DNA of 64,000 nt from Micropterus salmoides (Eukaryota; Chordata; Actinopteri; Centrarchiformes; Centrarchidae). The stretch covers positions 14,435,403 through 14,499,402 of the forward strand of contig NW_024040040.1 of the NCBI RefSeq assembly GCF_014851395.1, given 5' to 3'. Below are positions 1 to 10,162 of this stretch, one piece after another; the stretch's first letter is position 1, and every line of letters begins with the position of its first letter. A program made the translations under genes and the position numbers. The notes under the pieces were generated by a model. That model did no database searches. It was not told the DNA's origin and worked only from the letters and a program-made list of their open reading frames with translations.

Positions 1-1002
1 GTCAGCATTTAGGAAGAGGGGGGGGTGCACTCTCGCTTCACTTTTCTGTCTCTCTCTCTCTTGCTCTCTGACATGAGGACCGGTGGGAATGGTGTGTTCC
101 AGCAGCGAGTCGACCAGCCATCATTCCCTCAGACAGTGAGAACATTAAGGTGTACCTGCTCCCCTCAGCACTTTCACTGGCACCCCAGAGCAACGTTATT
201 ATGATGATCCAAGTTCAAACAACATCTTTCTCTCTCTCTGTATCGCTCTCTCCCTTTGGATAGAGGTCTCTATGCACCATTAACCCAGGTCCATCCATCA
301 TCTGTCTCCTTGTTCAGTGTGCTGTAATACACTGTTAATGTTACTGCAACGACACTGATACAACCCCTTAATGGAGCTCTTCAGCAGGTACTGTTTGGGC
401 ACGGAGAAGGAAGGAGGCAAATTGTTTTAAAAAGCAGCAATGCAGGACTTTTATGTATCAGCAGATTAAAAAAAGGAAAAATAAACTTTTAAAACGCAGA
501 CTTTAGACTTTGCATTTGAACCATTAGTGGTTACTAGTGGTTCTCTACTATTGGGTTTATTTTTGCAGGTGTTTCTCTGCTTGTTTTTCTTGTGAATTAC
601 TGGATAATTTTACTTCTTCGGTTCATGAATGTTTATACCAAGAAAACAAGGACAACTCTTCCTTTGACCTTGTCATTACACATAGTAATATGCTACTAGT
701 GACAAAGGGTCACAAGATCAATTCATTTTAAAAGGTATAACAAGTCAAACAAAAGTTGGGAACCACTGCCTAATATAAGATGTCTTTCCAAAAAACAATT
801 GTGGTACTTCTTCAAATGACAACCAACATCCCAAAACCCCAAAGATTTTTAACTTGCAATGATATAAAAAAGAAAAGGAGCAAATCTTCACATTTTAATT
901 TGATCAACTTCTTTCTGATTGACTAATCGAGTAATGAACTTATCATTTCAGCTCTACATGGAACCTATATATCATACAAATTTGGAGAATATGGGTTTAT
1001 AG
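1..1002. other. Non-coding, putative atp11a intron 1
   Basis: No coding exon was recognised on either strand. Short (CT)n tracts occur near 49-66 and 221-240. If the minus-strand atp11a exon at 7421-7459 is correct, this stretch belongs to that gene's first intron. I looked for the conserved second-exon region of P4-ATPase class VI proteins on the minus strand and did not find it here. Confidence 0.5.
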
Positions 1003-1685
1003 TAGGGCTGGGCAGTATGAACCAAAAAGTCATAATCCGGTACTGTTAGGCTGAATACCGATATAAAATATATATCGGTATTTTCTGCTAAGTGGGCTGG
1101 GGGTGGGTTGGTATTAGCGGGTATGTTTTTACTATTTGTAGTGACTTGTTTCTTATTTCACAGTTTTAATTATACTTGAATCTGCCTCCTTCAGTTCTCT
1201 TCACGCTCACAGATGTATTATTATTATTAACGTATTCTGTTGCAAACATGTCAGCGTGCCCCGCTTCTTTCCGTCTCTCTCTCTCTCTGTATGATTCTCC
1301 ATCAGTAGCAGGCCACGTTATATAAAGTGGCCAAAAAACAAACAAAACACAACTCGTCTTCTGGACTTTTCCTCCCACGATTCAGTTCACAGCAGCAGCT
1401 GCGCCGCATGTTGAGGAGGCGTGTTGATGATGTAGCCTTTCAAAACAAAACCAACATGGTAGCTAACAAATGACATCTGCACTGGTGTGTTCACTGTCGG
1501 TTTACCTGGTCCACTCTTGTAAAATATCCATCGTGTCGCGACTTGTAACGTAATAATGTTTATTTGGGGGTGGTGCTGCATGGTGAGGGAGAGAGACAAG
1601 CAAGGACTTCATAGAAACATAATAATTAACTCAACATTAAACTATAATCGGTATTGTCAAATTTTTTATCTCTTTTGAAATTATA

Positions 1686-2263
1686 CAGTGAGGAAAATAA
1701 GTATTTGAACACCCTGCTATTTTGCAAGTTCTCCCACTTAGAAATCATGGAGGGGTCTGAAATTGTCATCGTAGGTGCATGTCCACTGTGAGAGACATAA
1801 TCTAAAAAAAAAAATCCAGAAATCACAATGGATGATTTTTTTAACTATTTATTTGTATGATACAGCTGCAAATAAGTATTTGAACACCTGTCTATCAGCT
1901 AGAATTCTGACTCTCAAAGACCTGTTAGTCTGCCTTCAAAATGTCCACCTCCACTCCATTTATTATCCTAAATTAGATGCACCTGTTTGAGGTCGTTAGC
2001 TGCATAAAGACACCTGTCCACCCCATACAGTCAGTAAGAATCCAACTACTAACATGGCCAAGACCAAAGAGCTGTCCAAAGACACTAGAGACAAAATTGT
2101 ACACCTCCACAAGGCTGGAAAGGGCTACGGGGAAATTGCCAAGCAGCTTGGTGAAAAAAGGTCCACTGTTGGAGCAATCATTAGAAAATGGAACCCCTCC
2201 ATGATTTCTAAGTGGGAGAACTTGCAAAATAGCATGGTGTTCAAATACTTATTTTCCTCACTG
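1686..2263 (+). mobile_element. Tc1/mariner-type element, internally deleted
   Basis: The ends are long inverted repeats of about 70 bp: 1686-1755, starting CAGTGAGGAAAATAAG, matches the reverse complement of 2195-2263. TA dinucleotides sit on both sides (1684-1685 and 2264-2265), as expected for Tc1/mariner integration. Between them is the start of a transposase frame (2054-2191) that runs directly into the right inverted repeat. The catalytic DDE domain is therefore deleted and the copy could move only in trans. It inserted into the hAT-like element at 1003-2303 and is younger than it. Confidence 0.88.
2054..2191 (+). pseudogene. Tc1-like transposase, N-terminal fragment
   Basis: An open frame starts with MAKTKELSKDTRDKIV and ends about 46 codons later at AIIRKW, where the right inverted repeat begins. 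This matches the N-terminal helix-turn-helix (paired-like DNA-binding) region of fish Tc1-like transposases, including the typical 'GEIAKQLG...STVGAIIRKW' pattern. Full-length Tc1 transposases are about 340 residues, so the second DNA-binding subdomain and the whole catalytic core are missing. The reading frame of the fragment is intact, consistent with a fairly recent internal deletion derivative. Confidence 0.85.
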
Positions 2264-2311
2264 TATCTGGATACCTCATATACCGATATACCGCCCAGCC
2301 CTAGTTTATAG

Positions 2312-5300
2312 ATGCAAATTCACATTACAAATATATTCTGTGACCTGGATGTATTTGTACATGTATATTGTCAACTCATTAGAAAATGTCTAATGCTTCA
2401 GACACTTTAGAATAAAGCACTTATCTTCCTTTGAAGTCAATTAATAAACAATTTACTTCCACCAAGTTTTGATAGTGAGCCCAGGGATTCACACAGGTGA
2501 CCAGAGCCCATCTCTCATCATGACACCCATCACAAGATGACACTGAGGGAGAATAATTGTCTTGAGTTTAGGACTGTGCTTCTTCTCCAATGTTAGTGTT
2601 AACGCTTTGTTATTCTTGCACATCCTCACTTTTGTTTCTGTTTCATTAGTTGATTTAGTTACTTTTACTATGACATGTGTTGTGTCTTCATGTAACAAAT
2701 AGAAGGGACTGCTAAATGTAAATCAGCAGCAGCCAGTCAAGCAGTGAAGCAATCCCAAGACCGAGTGGCTTAGCGAGAGCCAGTAAATCCTTTAGGTAAA
2801 AAGGTTAACTGCATTTTGTGGATCGCGGACAGTATGGCCGGGCTGGTGATAAATTATTAGCATGAGGCTGAGAGGAAACCTGCTGCTGCTGGCATACACA
2901 TGAGCATGCTTCAAAAGCCATTATACAACAACACGGCCACCATTCAAAATAAAAGACTACCTTTCCTGAGTCTTGAATAGTACCCTGATTCAGAAACTTC
3001 TGAAACACACATCAAGCCATGCATATATCAACATTTACCAAAACTGCTGTAATTTGAGCATCATTAGCAGAAACACACATTTAAATTTTGTGGTTTGTGT
3101 TCCAGCTGTGATTAATTCAATTTGAAAAACAATTAATGGGTCCATTAAAATAACCAAAATTTATTCTGATACAGTAGTAGCTGTCTTCAGGAAAATGGGA
3201 AATATTTGAAGATTTCATAATAGTTATAAAAGTTATAATTAACTCTTGACAACCTTTGATTTGACCTGTCCAGGGTGTACCCCGCCTTGCGCCCGATGTC
3301 AGCTGGGATTAGCTCCAGCCCCCCTGCGACCCTGTACGCAGGATAAGCGGTTGACAATGGATGGATGGATGGCAACCTTTGATTTGCTGTATGAAAACTG
3401 TGGTAATTTGGGGGGACAGGGGCATCAGAAAGGCCACCAAATCCTTGTTTGTAAAACGAGTCTACGCTGTATTTAGAAGTACTTGTGCTGTCTGTAGTAG
3501 CATAAAACACAAGAACATGTTAAAGCCATTTTTCTGTTCCTCATTTTGCTAGGGACCCCGTGGGATCCCCTCAAGCACCCCCAGGTGTGCCTGCACCACA
3601 CGCTGAGCAGCCCCGCTGTGGAAGACTCCACAACAAGCTACACAAATGTCAGCCTACATTGTCAGCCAGACTGCTTATGAATTATTGACAACTCGGCAGA
3701 GCCAAGTCGTTCATGTGATCCGCTGCCCTCTGAGTCGCCTGGCTACTACAATATTCCACCTCCCCACTTACTAGCCTGCATGAAGTAACAGAGACAACAA
3801 TATGATCATCAGCCTCCACTCACTTACTCTACAGTTACGCTTGCCTCATATGCACAGATCAGTTGCGCGATGCTACAGCCTGCTGCTGTGTTGAAACTGA
3901 AGGAAAACTTCATTAGAAAATACAGCAGGTGCAAAATAAGCAGTAGGAGATCAGTGATTGGCTTAGATTTGAAAGTATAGCTGTAAAATGGATTAACTGG
4001 GTGAAGGTTTAGTGAACACCAGTAACCCTTTAATCCAGTATGTGAAGGCAGGGAGCCAGAGAGAGAGAGAGAGAGAGACACACACACACACTTCGTGTCC
4101 TGGAAGCAAGATTAGTCACCAGCAGAGGAAGGCTGCCCAGCTGCTTCCAACTCACCTCTACATTAACATGACATCTCTCATTTGTTTCATTCACAGCTGA
4201 AAACTAGTACTGCATCTGTTTATTATGCATTAAATAAATAATTAAGAACATTTCAATATCACACATGACTTATTAATACAAGTACTAAGGCCATTCTTCT
4301 TACTTATTTAGTTGATGAAGAATCGCTGAAGTAGAGAATCGATTACAACAAAAATATTTTAAAAAACAAAATAAAGAAAAACTGCTGAGAAAAGTGCAAT
4401 TTCTTTGGATTCGACATAGATTTCAAAAAGCAAAATACAAACAAAACAGGAAATTAACCATTAAAAAAGGACTATGATGTCAAACAATGCTTAGTAAAGC
4501 AGACAGGACACGCGAGCGAACATGCAATTGGACAATTTAAAACAAAAAAATGGTACTTTTAAAACAGAGTTTTACCCTGAGAACAAAAGAAGTGAAGCGA
4601 GTACAAGTACAATGGGTCTCAGTGCTCCTGCATGTCACTGTGATTACATTTTGTTCTCACTCAGCCTGGACAGGAGCGACAGCCACAAAGACTACAACTC
4701 TACATGTAACACTTACAAAGAAAGCTATAGGCTTGCATAACATCCTCAACCCTTTTACCTCATCAGAGAAGGCAGCCAGCAAGACCAAATAACCCGGGAA
4801 CAGTACAACTGGTATCCAAGCAGTACAAAGTGGCCTCAGCTAAACTTAGTAAGACAAGTCACTGCAACAATATCCAGTGAAATGTTAGTTGTGTCTTTAA
4901 TTATATTTGTGCAATGAAAAGGAGCTTTTACTTTGAAAATAAAGTGCTAAAATCTTTCCTACGGGCTTTTAAATTTGGATTAAAATGTTCTTGGTGAAAA
5001 TATGTAGATTATTACTTGAGACTAAAACTCTCCACTGTGTGAAATTGAATGTCGCAATAGAAACAATACAGATTTCAGTCATGGGTAAAATGCTTCAGCA
5101 TGCAATAGATGATAAACTACAATCTATGTATCACCATTATCACAGGCGTTATAATGACAGATCACATCAGATAGCAGTCAAACAGAGGGACACTCCCTGC
5201 TGGTTTATGATGATAGCCCTGATAGAGGAGTCTGCAGTTTGCATCACATGACAGAGCTAATCTAGGCCGTTAAATGGATGTGTTTTCTTCATTTTCAGGA

Positions 5301-7420
5301 TAGTTGGACGGTGAAGACACATATTTACAGTTACATCTGTTTACAGTCTGTTAACTGATAACAGACGAATCTCAACATTCCCAAAGCATAACGGCTGTCC
5401 CATAGATCAGACTGGTTCCTGGACAAAAGCCGCAAAATACATAAGCGCATACCACCAATGCTTAGAATGCTCCTACAGAGGGAGAAATACTGAAGAATGC
5501 ATTGCATTTGTGGATACTGGGGGAAGTTCTGGTCCATATTATTTGGTTCCAAAGTGATATATTTTGCTGCATCGTAAAGATTTTGCAACACTTATTTGGG
5601 ACGAGTTCTACATTTTAAATCTGTTATAAAGGGGAAATTACATTAATGAAAACTAAATAAAATTATCACTTTTAATTACTGTATTCCTTTAAATAACAAT
5701 CCCTTTTGACATGCTGCTCGATTTCTTATTATGTAGTTATAAAGGTAAGAAATAGTGCATTGGGAAAAATAAATTTTAAACTAAAACACAAAAAAAGTCA
5801 CATGGAATATTGGTATGAACTTCATGAAACAAACTCTCACATGCTGAGATGTTGGAAGCATTTTTCTTTTCCTTTTATCCCTTAAAAAAAGAAAAGAAAT
5901 CGCTGACATTTCACATGAACTTTCTTTAGTGCAAAGCAAATAGATATGTTAGACTTTTGAATAAAGACTGAATTTATAATTAGTTTCATTTTACAGTTGT
6001 GGTCAGAGAGAGAACCCTCCATCATACCGCTGGCTCCCAGTACTGACTGATTTTTCATAAAGGCCCAGTATTGACAACCAGATAGATGTTCCTTATCTTA
6101 AGCGCTCAGCAGTCTCTTTGCATCCGGTTTCTGTAGCTGCAATACAATCAATTTAACCCAAACCCATTTGTCTAAAACAGTTATCCAGATCATTTGGAGC
6201 AGCAGACCTCATCAGCATCCCGCATCCTACAAGTCACAGGACTTGTCTCTGCACGTTTCTCACTATAAGGCTCCATTTCATCCTCCGCACAGCAGGGATT
6301 TGATTTAATCAGACATTTGCAACAGCTGGGAGGCCGTGTCTAAGCCTCAGCTGAGCATGGAGCCAGGGTTTAAACCTTGCTGGCTCTCGTGTGAGCGGGG
6401 CTTGCCCTGTCTGGGTTATTGTCAAACACATTACTGTGGAGCCTAATGCAATGCACAGCCATATAGGCCGGACACTCCACTGCTGCCCATCGATTTGACT
6501 AGCTGGGGGGAGAACAACTGGATTACATAATTGATGTGAATGGCTGTTCCATTTGTGGTCTTGTTGGAAGTTGCATAATAAATTAGAGTGAAAAGCAAAT
6601 TAGTTGAGTTGAACAATTGTACACAACAAAAAAGTAAAATCCATCAAAGAAATTTTATCTGATGCAAAACAAGTTAAAACTATGTGAAATAAGCTGCCAC
6701 TGGCTTTGCTCAAAAACTGCATTGATTTCTTTTTTCAAAAACAAGATTTCATTTAGAGATTATTATAATTTGTCAATATGTTTAAGATTAGATTAAGATT
6801 AATGATAATTGCTGTCTGTCTGCATCTCTTGACATGTTCTGTGCTGAGGATTTACTCTTACAATAAAGACAGGTGACTCCACCTTTTTTTCTTACTGAAG
6901 TGCCTCTGAGTTGTTGACTGAAAGTGAGTGCTAGTGTGTTTGAGCAGAATGTGCTACAAGAGTTTAAATGTCTTCAGATGCCATATAATAATTGACTAAT
7001 TTTGTGCTTTTGTCTGATCTTTTCTCAAGACATGTCACTCCTTAATTAAATATAAATACTTCACCAAACAGCACATCCACCATACTGACATCCGATCCTT
7101 TAAGTGTCATATTCAAACAGATATTATTTTATGTGGAAATAAACACGTTTCAAGACAAACATATAACTCTATAAAATGAGTCATTGTGGTGTTTTTATGG
7201 CGGCAGACTGTTGAGCTTCTTTCCACTCCCTTCCGCGAGTGAAACTTAATCCGGACCAGGAGCCGCTTCGAAAGAATTTGAAACCGAGAGTGATAAAAGC
7301 GCGCACGTTTTCGGTTTATCTTCGGATGTTGTAAAGAGCTTTGGTCTGTAGAGAACAAGCGGCCAGCATGAGACATAACTGAGCGCACACACGGAGGGCG
7401 TAAGCGCTGTAAAAACTTAC
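2312..7420. other. Non-coding, putative atp11a intron 1
   Basis: Apart from the L2-type tail at 3264-3372, no gene or clear mobile element was recognised. A (GA)n/(CA)n tract lies at about 4059-4091. The open frames in this interval are short, lack family motifs and carry no convincing splice context. By position this is the 3' side of the minus-strand atp11a exon, so it should be the large first intron of that gene. Confidence 0.45.
3264..3372 (+). mobile_element. 5'-truncated L2-type LINE tail with target-site duplication
   Basis: The sequence includes the familiar fish repeat phrase around TGTCAGCTGGGATTAGCTCC and ends in a short (ATGG)n tail near 3358-3370. That layout is typical of the 3' end of L2/Maui-like LINEs and the SINEs that borrow that tail. 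It is bounded by a perfect 14-bp direct repeat, CAACCTTTGATTTG, at 3250-3263 and 3373-3386. This is a target-site duplication left by reverse-transcription-mediated insertion. A related copy in the opposite orientation lies at 46070-46345. Confidence 0.82.
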
Positions 7421-7459
7421 ATATCTGCTGATGAGGGTCCGAAGGGTGCTGAAATCCAT
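7421..7459 (-). CDS. atp11a: ATP11A-like phospholipid-transporting P4-ATPase, first coding exon (partial gene)
   Basis: Read on the minus strand, the exon encodes MDFSTLRTLISRY and ends exactly at a strong donor (TAT followed by GTAAGT). It resembles the start of mammalian ATP11A as I recall it (MDCSLVRTLVHRY, then C), with the same length to the exon boundary. ATP11A is a multi-pass P4-ATPase that works with CDC50A (TMEM30A) to flip aminophospholipids from the outer to the inner plasma-membrane leaflet. Only the cytosolic N-terminus is in the window; the rest would lie to the left beyond position 1. Support comes from the CG-rich upstream region and the head-to-head position beside tubgcp3, as in human. 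A second in-frame ATG lies two codons upstream (7465-7463). With 13 codons the paralogues ATP11B/ATP11C are not strictly excluded, but synteny favours ATP11A. Confidence 0.68.
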
Positions 7460-7950
7460 ACCCATCCTGTTCCTCTTCCCTCTCCGGGACACTTCTTCTT
7501 TGTCAGTCTGTTTTTTCCAAAGCTTATTTTCCTGTAGCGCTAACTTCTTTTCAATTCTCCACCTCTGCCCATGACTTTCACTCCCTTCTCTTCTTCCTGA
7601 ATTAAAAAAGAAAGGCTCCGGCAAAGCTGCTTAAAATAACTGTGAACCTGCAGGCTGCTCACCTACGAGAGCCTGTCACTAGGAGCAGGAAGAGCGGCTG
7701 TCTGTGCGGCTTTCATTCAGTTTCAGGACAGTTCACACGCGCACGGACAAGTGGGGTGATCCACCGACCAGGACGAAAACTAGTATTAAGTCTCTCCGCC
7801 TTCCTCGCGCTTAGTCTCCTGCCCTGCGCGTATACTAATAATCTTCTTGTCTTGCGCCGCGGCAAAAAGGAGCTTTTCTCTCATGTACGTCACGAGGAGC
7901 CAGGTGGTGGCTCTGACTGGAGGTGAGCGCATGCGCTCTAATGTTTCTGG
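7460..7950 (-). promoter_or_regulatory. Putative atp11a 5' UTR and CG-rich promoter
   Basis: This segment is clearly richer in G+C and CpG than its surroundings, especially 7660-7930 with runs such as CTTGCGCCGCGG. It lies immediately upstream of the minus-strand atp11a start. A TACGTCAC motif (CRE-like half-site) is at 7886-7893. No TATA box at a convincing distance was seen. The transcription start cannot be placed from sequence alone. An open frame upstream of and in frame with the atp11a start (from 7624 down) is most simply 5' UTR. Confidence 0.5.
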
Positions 7951-8334
7951 TGTGTAATTGATTGGACATTGCAGTTAATAAGGTCATTGATTTGTTTGCT
8001 CGTGGCGTGATGGCGCACCAAAGACAAAATCAACAGTATGCCTAACTGTAACGAGGCCGAGCAATAACGCAACTATAACAGTGCGTAACATTTAGGCTAC
8101 ATAATTTGTTTTGTGTGTGTGTCCAGGTTGGGGACACCCTGACAATCAAGTGGTGCTGTCCAGCCACATTGTGCTGAAATAATAATAATGATAATCTAAT
8201 TCTCATACAAATCTGTTTTCCTCCCACATGAATAAGTTCCAATAGCCTATATAGTTTTTAAACTAAACATCATCTTGTATTTTAATTTAAAAAGATTAGA
8301 AACACAGACAATACTTTTCCTCTGACACTTTATC

Positions 8335-8685
8335 ACTGCACAAACTGCCACCTTTCACTATTCCTTATTATTCTTTTATATTGTGTCAGTTTTATATTTA
8401 TATATTCATACAAATCCTCTCCCCCTGTAATATGTTTATGTTTACACAAATCCAGAGAAATGCACATATAAATAACTGCCACATTGTTTAGCTTTTTCTT
8501 TTACACTTAATTTGATAATTATTTTATAACTTGCATCTATTTATTCCATATTTATATATATTTTAAACCTATTTATGTAAATTGTATATTTATATCTATG
8601 TCTAGCACCTAAACACCAAAGCAAATCCCTCATACATGTAAAATACTGCTTGGCTATAAAGCTCTTTCTGATTCTGATCCGATAT
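8335..8685 (+). repeat. Decayed LINE 3'-end-like repeat
   Basis: The stretch is AT-rich. It ends with 'GGCTATAAAGCTCTTTCTG' followed by ATTCTGAT, a pattern common at the 3' ends of fish LINEs that terminate in short (ATTCTG)n-type tails. No open frame or target duplication was identified. The assignment rests on the tail motif only. Confidence 0.4.
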
Positions 8686-9107
8686 CCACTTCTTCAGTAC
8701 AATTAAATACTTTTCTTACTTCTAGAGATATTTTATAAATTATTGCCGCAAGATGAAAATAAAAGTAACGGCTGTATTATTAAGGCATCGTTTTGTAACT
8801 GTTGACTGTTTGGGGAGGTCAAACGGGTCAGAACTACAATCCACGGTTCTCTGTTTCCGGAGGGAAATGTTTTCATTCATTTGTCCGTCCTCTGTTTCCT
8901 GGAGACGCTTTTCGGCGGGTTCAGTTGAAACACCAGCAGCTAAGTTACAACAATAACAACCACCATATCTGGTTATAACCATCAAAATAAAACCCTTAAG
9001 GTTAACATTTAAACCTTAGTGTATTTCATGTAAGCCATACATTTACTTGATTATTTTGATGTATAATAGTTGATTGCATTTTATTTATATTTACAGCCTT
9101 GCCAAGT

Positions 9108-9560
9108 AGACTACATTTACATTTACTCATTTAGCAGCCGCTTTTATCCAAAGTGACTTACATTTGAGGAACAACATACAAGCATCAACAGAGCATCAAA
9201 TACAGCATGAGATCTACAACTGACAATACACACTAGTAAGAGCACTAATAAATTCTAGTAAGAATTACTAGCACATATCGCATCAATGGTTACCCCATTG
9301 ATGATACCTAGGGAAGGAAGTAGGCTATGAGTTAACAAAAAAGTGCAATCAATACAAGAGAATTGTAAGAGGATAGAAGAAGAAGAGCACAGGAATTGAA
9401 TGTTAGCGGTTAGGAGTTAGATGTGTTAAAAGAGAAAGTGTTGTTGGAAGAGATGAGTTTTCAAGAGCTTCTTGAAGTTAGAGAGGGACGCCCCTGCTCT
9501 GATGGCCTGTGGTAGCTCGTTCCACCATCGTGGTGTCACAACTACACACGTCGTCACACC
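9108..9560. repeat. Common teleost interspersed repeat, unclassified
   Basis: The motif around 9126-9164 ('CTTTTATCCAAAGTGACTTA') is a highly repeated phrase in teleost genomes. The downstream portion (about 9470-9540, 'GGCCTGTGGTAGCTCGTTCC') is another recurrent fragment often found with it. The full boundaries and class are not resolved. It lies between atp11a and tubgcp3, upstream of the tubgcp3 promoter. Confidence 0.5.
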
Positions 9561-9959
9561 AAATGTGTAATTAACCTGCAATAGCTCTTAGAACGGGAGA
9601 GTATCCATTTAAATTACATTGTGAATGCTGCTGGTTTACAGGAGGTGACCAGTGCACACACAGGTACATACTCTACATCAATCAGTTTTCATTAAGATTT
9701 TTTTTTTTTAATTTCTTCTTATATGATCTGTATACACATGTATAAACAGGCTATATTTTAAAAGTAATACCTTTGTCTTATTTCTGTAGCCTGTCCTCCA
9801 TTACCTTCCAAATGCCAGTGGTTTTTCTATTGATTGGAGACAGACAATAATCAGTTAGGTGGATGTTGTTGCTATGTTGTATAGCTGTGATTCCTTCAGA
9901 ATACTTTTTTCAGAAAGAAGAATATACAATTTGGAAAGAAATTTCTGATAGTGGTGCAG

Positions 9960-10162
9960 GCTGTTACAGAGTGAGAAATGAAATGCTCTTACTTTGGCGG
10001 AAATGTGGCGCTAGTTGCGGTCATATTCTTCCTGCGTCCTGCCAGCTTGACTTAACCTGTGAAAATGGCGTTGTTCGTAGTGGGAGACTGGAGTTAGTTC
10101 AGAATCATACAGTGGCATTTATTCAGTTATCGGGCAACGCGCGCAAAGATAACCACAACAGT
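9960..10162 (+). promoter_or_regulatory. tubgcp3 5' UTR and proximal promoter (approximate)
   Basis: This is a moderately CpG-containing region just before the tubgcp3 start codon. It includes an AAAATGGCG motif at about 10062-10070 that resembles a YY1-type site, common at TATA-less housekeeping promoters. No TATA box was found. The reading frame stays open upstream of the ATG, but the residues encoded there do not resemble GCP3. The true start was therefore placed at 10163, where the protein begins to match the family. Confidence 0.4.

Larger units (their letters stand above)
1003..2303. mobile_element. hAT-like DNA transposon, non-autonomous, carrying a nested Tc1-like element
   Basis: The left end reads TAGGGCTGGGC and the right end GCCCAGCCCTA, forming short terminal inverted repeats. 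They are flanked by a perfect 8-bp direct repeat, GTTTATAG, at 995-1002 and 2304-2311. An 8-bp target duplication is the hallmark of the hAT superfamily. No hAT transposase frame is seen inside. About 580 bp of the 1301-bp element is a later Tc1-like insertion (1686-2263), so the original element was about 720 bp. The boundaries are well supported by the duplication; the family name is inferred. Confidence 0.85.

Noticed and set aside
9863..10162. Open frame extending the tubgcp3 protein upstream by 100 codons
   Set aside because: It is in frame but encodes residues unlike any GCP3 N-terminus, while homology begins exactly at MATLDQKSPN (10163). Treated as 5' UTR and promoter.
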